Assembly: GCF_004010325.2 (NCBI RefSeq)
Contig: NZ_SADR02000007.1
Location: 62,001-126,000, forward strand
DNA: 64,000 bases
Origin: Mesorhizobium sp. M00.F.Ca.ET.216.01.1.1
Lineage (GTDB): Bacteria; Pseudomonadota; Alphaproteobacteria; Rhizobiales; Rhizobiaceae
Reading direction: 5' to 3'
Below the pieces are notes generated by a model. It was given only the letters and a program-made list of their open reading frames with translations. It had not been told where the DNA came from and searched no databases. Position 1 is the first letter of the stretch. Every line of letters starts with the position of its first letter. The translations under genes were made by a program, and so were the position numbers. Positions 60,866 to 64,000 of this stretch are shown here, piece after piece.

Positions 60866-62803
60866 ATGTGCGGATTCGGGGGCTATTTCGGTTCAATCCG
60901 GGACGCGGAAGCTTTGCTTACGCGCATGACAGGTGCGATCGCTCATCGCGGGCCGGATGAGCAAGGGAAATTTGTAGCACCCGACGCTGGGCTCGGGCAT
61001 GCACGCCTGTCCGTGGTCGGGATCGGTGATGGCCAGCAGCCGATGTCCGACGAGACCGGCAATTTGACGATTGCGTTCAACGGCGAGATTTTCAACTACG
61101 TAGAACTGCGCGAAGGGCTGCTGGCCAAAGGCCGACGCTTCCGTACGTCGAGCGACACAGAGGTCATCCTGCACCTTTATGACGAGATGGGCGAAGACTG
61201 CCTGTCTCTCCTTAACGGTGATTTCGCCTTCGCGATATGGGACAATCGGCATCGGCGTATGGTGCTTGCACGAGATCGGATGGGTGTCCGGCCGCTGTTC
61301 TATACGAGCAAGGACGGGGTGCTTTACTTTGCGTCGGAGATCAAAGCCCTGCTGAAGGTACCCGGCGTCTCAGCCGAAATCGATCCGATTGCACTCGACC
61401 AGATCTTTACGCTGTGGGCGCCGATCGCTCCGCGCACGGCTTTCCGCCACATCCACGAGCTGGAGCCGGCAAGCGTGATGATCGCTGCACAGGAGCAGGT
61501 CACGGTCAAACGATATTGGCAACTGGACTATCCGCATCGGGATGCGCCACCGAAGATCACGAATGAGGACGACGCGGCCGAGGAACTGCGGGCGCTTTTG
61601 ACCGATGCGGTGAGGCTTCGCATGCGGGCCGACGTGCCGGTCGGTTCTTATCTTTCGGGCGGGCTCGATTCGTCCCTTGTCTCGGCGCTTGCCGCTGGCA
61701 TGACGCCGCGGAGGCTGCAGACATTTTCCGTAACGTTCGACAGCGCCGAGCACGACGAAAGCGCCTTCCAGACCAAGATGGCTTCAACGCTAGGCACCTA
61801 CCATCGAGCCATTGCCTGCCGTGCCGGCGATATCGCCGGTGTTTTTCCCGAAGTCATCCGCTTTGCCGAGCGGCCGATCGTCCGCACAGCCCCGGCCCCC
61901 CTTTACAAGTTGTCCGGCCTCGTTCGCCAGGCCGGCCTGAAGGTGGTGCTGACTGGCGAGGGCGCCGATGAGGTCTTCGCGGGGTATGATGTCTTCAAGG
62001 AAGCCCGTGTTCGCCGGTTCTGCGGACGGCAGCCTGCATCGCACATGAGGCCACAGCTGTTCCGCAGGCTTTATCCCTATCTGCCGGGTCTGCAACAGCA
62101 ATCCGTGGAGTACTTGGCTGCATTCTTCGGCGCCGGCAACGCTGCCCTCGACGATCCACTGTTCTCGCATCGGCCACGCTTCAAGACCACGGCGGCGGCG
62201 AAGATTTTCTTTTCAGGCGACCTGCGTGCGATGTTGAAGGGCTATGACGCGGCCGAGGAACTAGCCAGCCGGTTGCCCGAGGCATTCTCCCTGTGGCATC
62301 CGCTGCATCAGGCGCAATATCTCGAAACCCGCTTCCTCCTGCCGGGTTATATCCTCTCCAGCCAAGGCGATCGCATGGCAATGGCGCATGGCATCGAAGG
62401 ACGGTTCCCCTTCCTCGACCATCGTTTGGTGGAGTTCGCGACAAGACTTCCGCCGGAAATGAAGCTGAAGGGATTGGTGGAAAAGAACATATTGCGCAAG
62501 GTGGCCGAGCACGTGCTTCCGACGGCGATCCGGGAACGCACCAAACAACCTTACCGGGCCCCGGAAGCCCGCTCCTTTGTTGGAGCCGGAGAACTGGACT
62601 ACGTACGCGACTCCCTGAGTGAAGCGAGCATCGCTGCCGGCGGACTGTTCAACGCCAGGGCCGTGGCGAACCTCCATGAGAAATGCCGCACGCAGCCAGC
62701 GTCCGGGTTCCGCGACAACGTGGCCTTCGTGGGCATTTTGTCAACGCAACTGTGGCAGAAGAACTTCACCGGCCAAGAGGTCGGTGCAGCACGAGCGGCC
62801 TGA
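60866..62803 (+). CDS. Asparagine synthetase-like glutamine amidotransferase
   Basis: AsnB-type enzyme of 645 residues. The N-terminal Ntn glutaminase has the nucleophile Cys directly after Met (MCGFGGYFG), AHRGPDEQG and FNGEIFNY. The ATP-pyrophosphatase domain has SYLSGGLDSSLVSAL near 262 and GEGADEVFAGYD near 365. It adenylates a carboxylate and amidates it with ammonia from glutamine. The next two genes encode an acyl carrier protein and an acyl ligase, so the substrate is more likely a pathway intermediate than free aspartate (inference). The ATG at 60866 is fixed by the Cys2 rule. Confidence 0.92.
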   Translation: MCGFGGYFGSIRDAEALLTRMTGAIAHRGPDEQGKFVAPDAGLGHARLSVVGIGDGQQPMSDETGNLTIAFNGEIFNYVELREGLLAKGRRFRTSSDTEVILHLYDEMGEDCLSLLNGDFAFAIWDNRHRRMVLARDRMGVRPLFYTSKDGVLYFASEIKALLKVPGVSAEIDPIALDQIFTLWAPIAPRTAFRHIHELEPASVMIAAQEQVTVKRYWQLDYPHRDAPPKITNEDDAAEELRALLTDAVRLRMRADVPVGSYLSGGLDSSLVSALAAGMTPRRLQTFSVTFDSAEHDESAFQTKMASTLGTYHRAIACRAGDIAGVFPEVIRFAERPIVRTAPAPLYKLSGLVRQAGLKVVLTGEGADEVFAGYDVFKEARVRRFCGRQPASHMRPQLFRRLYPYLPGLQQQSVEYLAAFFGAGNAALDDPLFSHRPRFKTTAAAKIFFSGDLRAMLKGYDAAEELASRLPEAFSLWHPLHQAQYLETRFLLPGYILSSQGDRMAMAHGIEGRFPFLDHRLVEFATRLPPEMKLKGLVEKNILRKVAEHVLPTAIRERTKQPYRAPEARSFVGAGELDYVRDSLSEASIAAGGLFNARAVANLHEKCRTQPASGFRDNVAFVGILSTQLWQKNFTGQEVGAARAA

Positions 62804-62823
62804 GAATCCAGGAAAGGAAAGGC

Positions 62824-63087
62824 ATGATGGTGACAATCAAGGACAAGGTCAAAACCTTTATCGTTGACAACTTCCTGTTTGGCGACACCTCGTATGAACT
62901 TGCAGATACAGCCTCACTCATCGAGAACGACATCATCGACTCGACTGCCGTGCTGGAACTCGTGGCTTTCATAGAGGACAATTTCGGCATAGCGATGGTC
63001 GATTCCGACATCGTACCCGCCAATCTGGATTCGCTTGACCGTATTTCGTCCTTCATCAAGGCGAAAGCAGAAACGCTGGCAGCGTAG
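62824..63087 (+). CDS. Acyl carrier protein
   Basis: An 87-residue carrier protein. The phosphopantetheine Ser is S40 in NDIIDSTAVLELVAFIEDNF, within the usual helix II context, followed by PANLDSLDRISSFI. The DST sequence replaces the usual DSL. ATG 62824 or 62827 follows a GGAAAGG site and lies 20 bases after the amidotransferase stop. It would hold the acyl or aminoacyl group loaded by the ligase encoded next. Confidence 0.9.
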   Translation: MMVTIKDKVKTFIVDNFLFGDTSYELADTASLIENDIIDSTAVLELVAFIEDNFGIAMVDSDIVPANLDSLDRISSFIKAKAETLAA

Positions 63088-63108
63088 TTGCCAGCGAGAG
63101 GAGCGTCC

Positions 63109-64000
63109 GTGCGGATCGAACATTTTCTGGCCGCGAAGGCCGCTGCCCATCCCGCTAAAACGGCATTGGTCACCAAGGACAAAAGTCTGTGCTATGAAGA
63201 ACTGGATGATCTTTCCAGCCGTCTTGCCACCGCCCTTTTCATGAATGGCGTCAGGCGCGGCGACCGGGTCCTGATCTTCATGGACAATTGCTGGGAGGCT
63301 GCCGTATCGATTTTCGCAGTGCTCAAGGCAGGGGCGACCTTCAGTCCGGTCAACCCATCCACCAAGGCCGAAAAGCTTGCCTACATCATCGCCGATTGCG
63401 ACGCCGCGGCGATCCTCACGCAAGCAAAACTAATGCCCGTGGTTGCCGAAGCTTGCGCTTCGCACGGCAATACCGGCATCTTCGTGGCTTCTACCGTTGG
63501 AGCCGATAACCAATGCCCGGTAGGGGCTGCATCCCTGGCAGACTGCCTGACGCTCCAAGCCAGGGAGATAGACCACCGCGGCATTGACGTCGATCTTGCG
63601 ATGTTGATCTACACCTCAGGCTCAACGGGCCGGCCCAAGGGCGTGATGATGACGCACCGCAATTGCGACGCGGCAGCAGACTCCATCACCACCTACCTGC
63701 GCAACTCGCCAGATGACATCATTTTGAATGTTCTTCCCCTTGCCTTCGACTATGGCCTCTATCAGTTGCTAATGGCTGTCAGGCTCGGTGCCACACTGGT
63801 GCTTGAGAAGTCCTTCGCTTTTCCTCAGGCGGTCTTTGAACGTATCCGCGAGGAAGGCGTCACCGGTCTTCCGCTCGTGCCTACGATGGCAGCGATGATC
63901 CTGCAGATGCGTGACCTGGCGCCGGGCTTCCTGCCCAGCCTTCGCTATATTTCCAACACGGCGGCTGCCTTGCCCCCGGCTCACATAGAACGCCTGCGGT
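63109..64000 (+). CDS. AMP-forming acyl-CoA/acyl-ACP ligase (partial, C-terminus off the window)
   Basis: ANL-superfamily adenylating enzyme; 297 residues are visible. The P-loop is IYTSGSTGRPKGVMMTH near residue 170, preceded by FSPVNPSTKAEKLAYII and followed by LPLAFDYGLYQLLMAV and LPLVPTMAAMI. It would activate a carboxylic acid and load it on the ACP encoded 21 bases upstream. The start is GTG 63109, with an AGGAG site. The gene runs off the window end before the C-terminal domain. AMP ligases paired with AsnB-like enzymes occur in exopolysaccharide/exosortase loci and in small peptide-like natural-product clusters. Confidence 0.92.
   Translation, partial: MRIEHFLAAKAAAHPAKTALVTKDKSLCYEELDDLSSRLATALFMNGVRRGDRVLIFMDNCWEAAVSIFAVLKAGATFSPVNPSTKAEKLAYIIADCDAAAILTQAKLMPVVAEACASHGNTGIFVASTVGADNQCPVGAASLADCLTLQAREIDHRGIDVDLAMLIYTSGSTGRPKGVMMTHRNCDAAADSITTYLRNSPDDIILNVLPLAFDYGLYQLLMAVRLGATLVLEKSFAFPQAVFERIREEGVTGLPLVPTMAAMILQMRDLAPGFLPSLRYISNTAAALPPAHIERLR

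Noticed and set aside
1..64000. CRISPR arrays, tRNA or rRNA genes, complete insertion sequences, nod genes
   Set aside because: Looked for by eye and not seen. The CysN/CysC fusion is NodQ-like, but there are no nodulation genes or nod-box-like elements near it.

Overview
This GC-rich window looks like chromosomal DNA of a Mesorhizobium-like alphaproteobacterium of the Rhizobiales. That placement is an inference. It rests on codon and base use, a NodQ-type fused CysN/CysC, an ExoF-like export protein, and several promoters matching the alphaproteobacterial EcfG (RpoE2) consensus. No rRNA, tRNA, CRISPR array or complete insertion sequence was seen.

Layout. (1) Positions 1-3.9 kb hold the genes for cytochrome c oxidase subunits I (cut by the window edge) and II on the minus strand, and a divergent aldo/keto reductase. 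(2) Positions 4.5-48.8 kb form one large surface-polysaccharide locus. It encodes a Wzx-type flippase, a Wzy-type polymerase, a Wzz/tyrosine-autokinase-like co-polymerase, an ExoF-like outer-membrane export protein, an initiating sugar-phosphate transferase, and many glycosyltransferases (six of the GT4 type, one GT2/GtrB, one GT39-like). It also holds an amino-sugar tailoring set: DegT aminotransferase, ATP-grasp ligase, HAD hydrolase, PIG-L deacetylase and formyltransferase. Two sulfotransferases are served by PAPS synthesis (cysD, cysNC) at the far end. Two unrelated pectate-lyase-like enzymes, a CapD/WbpM-type dehydratase and UDP-glucose dehydrogenase are also present. A CDP-sugar operon (rfbF, rfbG, RfbH-like, C-methyltransferase, SDR) probably makes a branched or dideoxy sugar. 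A NarL-type two-component pair sits in the middle and is the obvious candidate local regulator. (3) Positions 49.2-60.6 kb form an island of small conserved genes with the look of a general stress regulon: DUF892 ferritin-like, DUF2267, DUF2934, a YbhB/PEBP-like protein, a DUF4396-multicopper oxidase fusion, a protein isoaspartate methyltransferase-erythromycin esterase fusion, an RNase Z-like hydrolase, and several small hypothetical proteins. Eight intergenic sites match GGAAC-N16/17-NGTT and point into these genes. The island also carries decayed genes (a metallophosphoesterase, a DUF892 copy, a PEBP copy) and a candidate small RNA. (4) Positions 60.8-64 kb begin an operon of an asparagine-synthetase-like amidotransferase, an acyl carrier protein and an AMP-forming acyl ligase (cut by the edge), which suggests a small acyl-amide or peptide-like product.

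How the genes fit together. The polysaccharide locus contains every step of a Wzx/Wzy-dependent exopolysaccharide or capsule: nucleotide-sugar synthesis, priming, elongation, flipping, polymerisation and export. Sulfate, N-formyl and C-methyl decorations are the most distinctive predicted features. Points worth attention are an RfbH-like dehydratase that keeps its catalytic His but lacks the iron-sulfur cysteines, an SDR without its catalytic Lys, a co-polymerase kinase domain without the Walker A Lys, and a glycosyltransferase whose expected start codon reads GTC.
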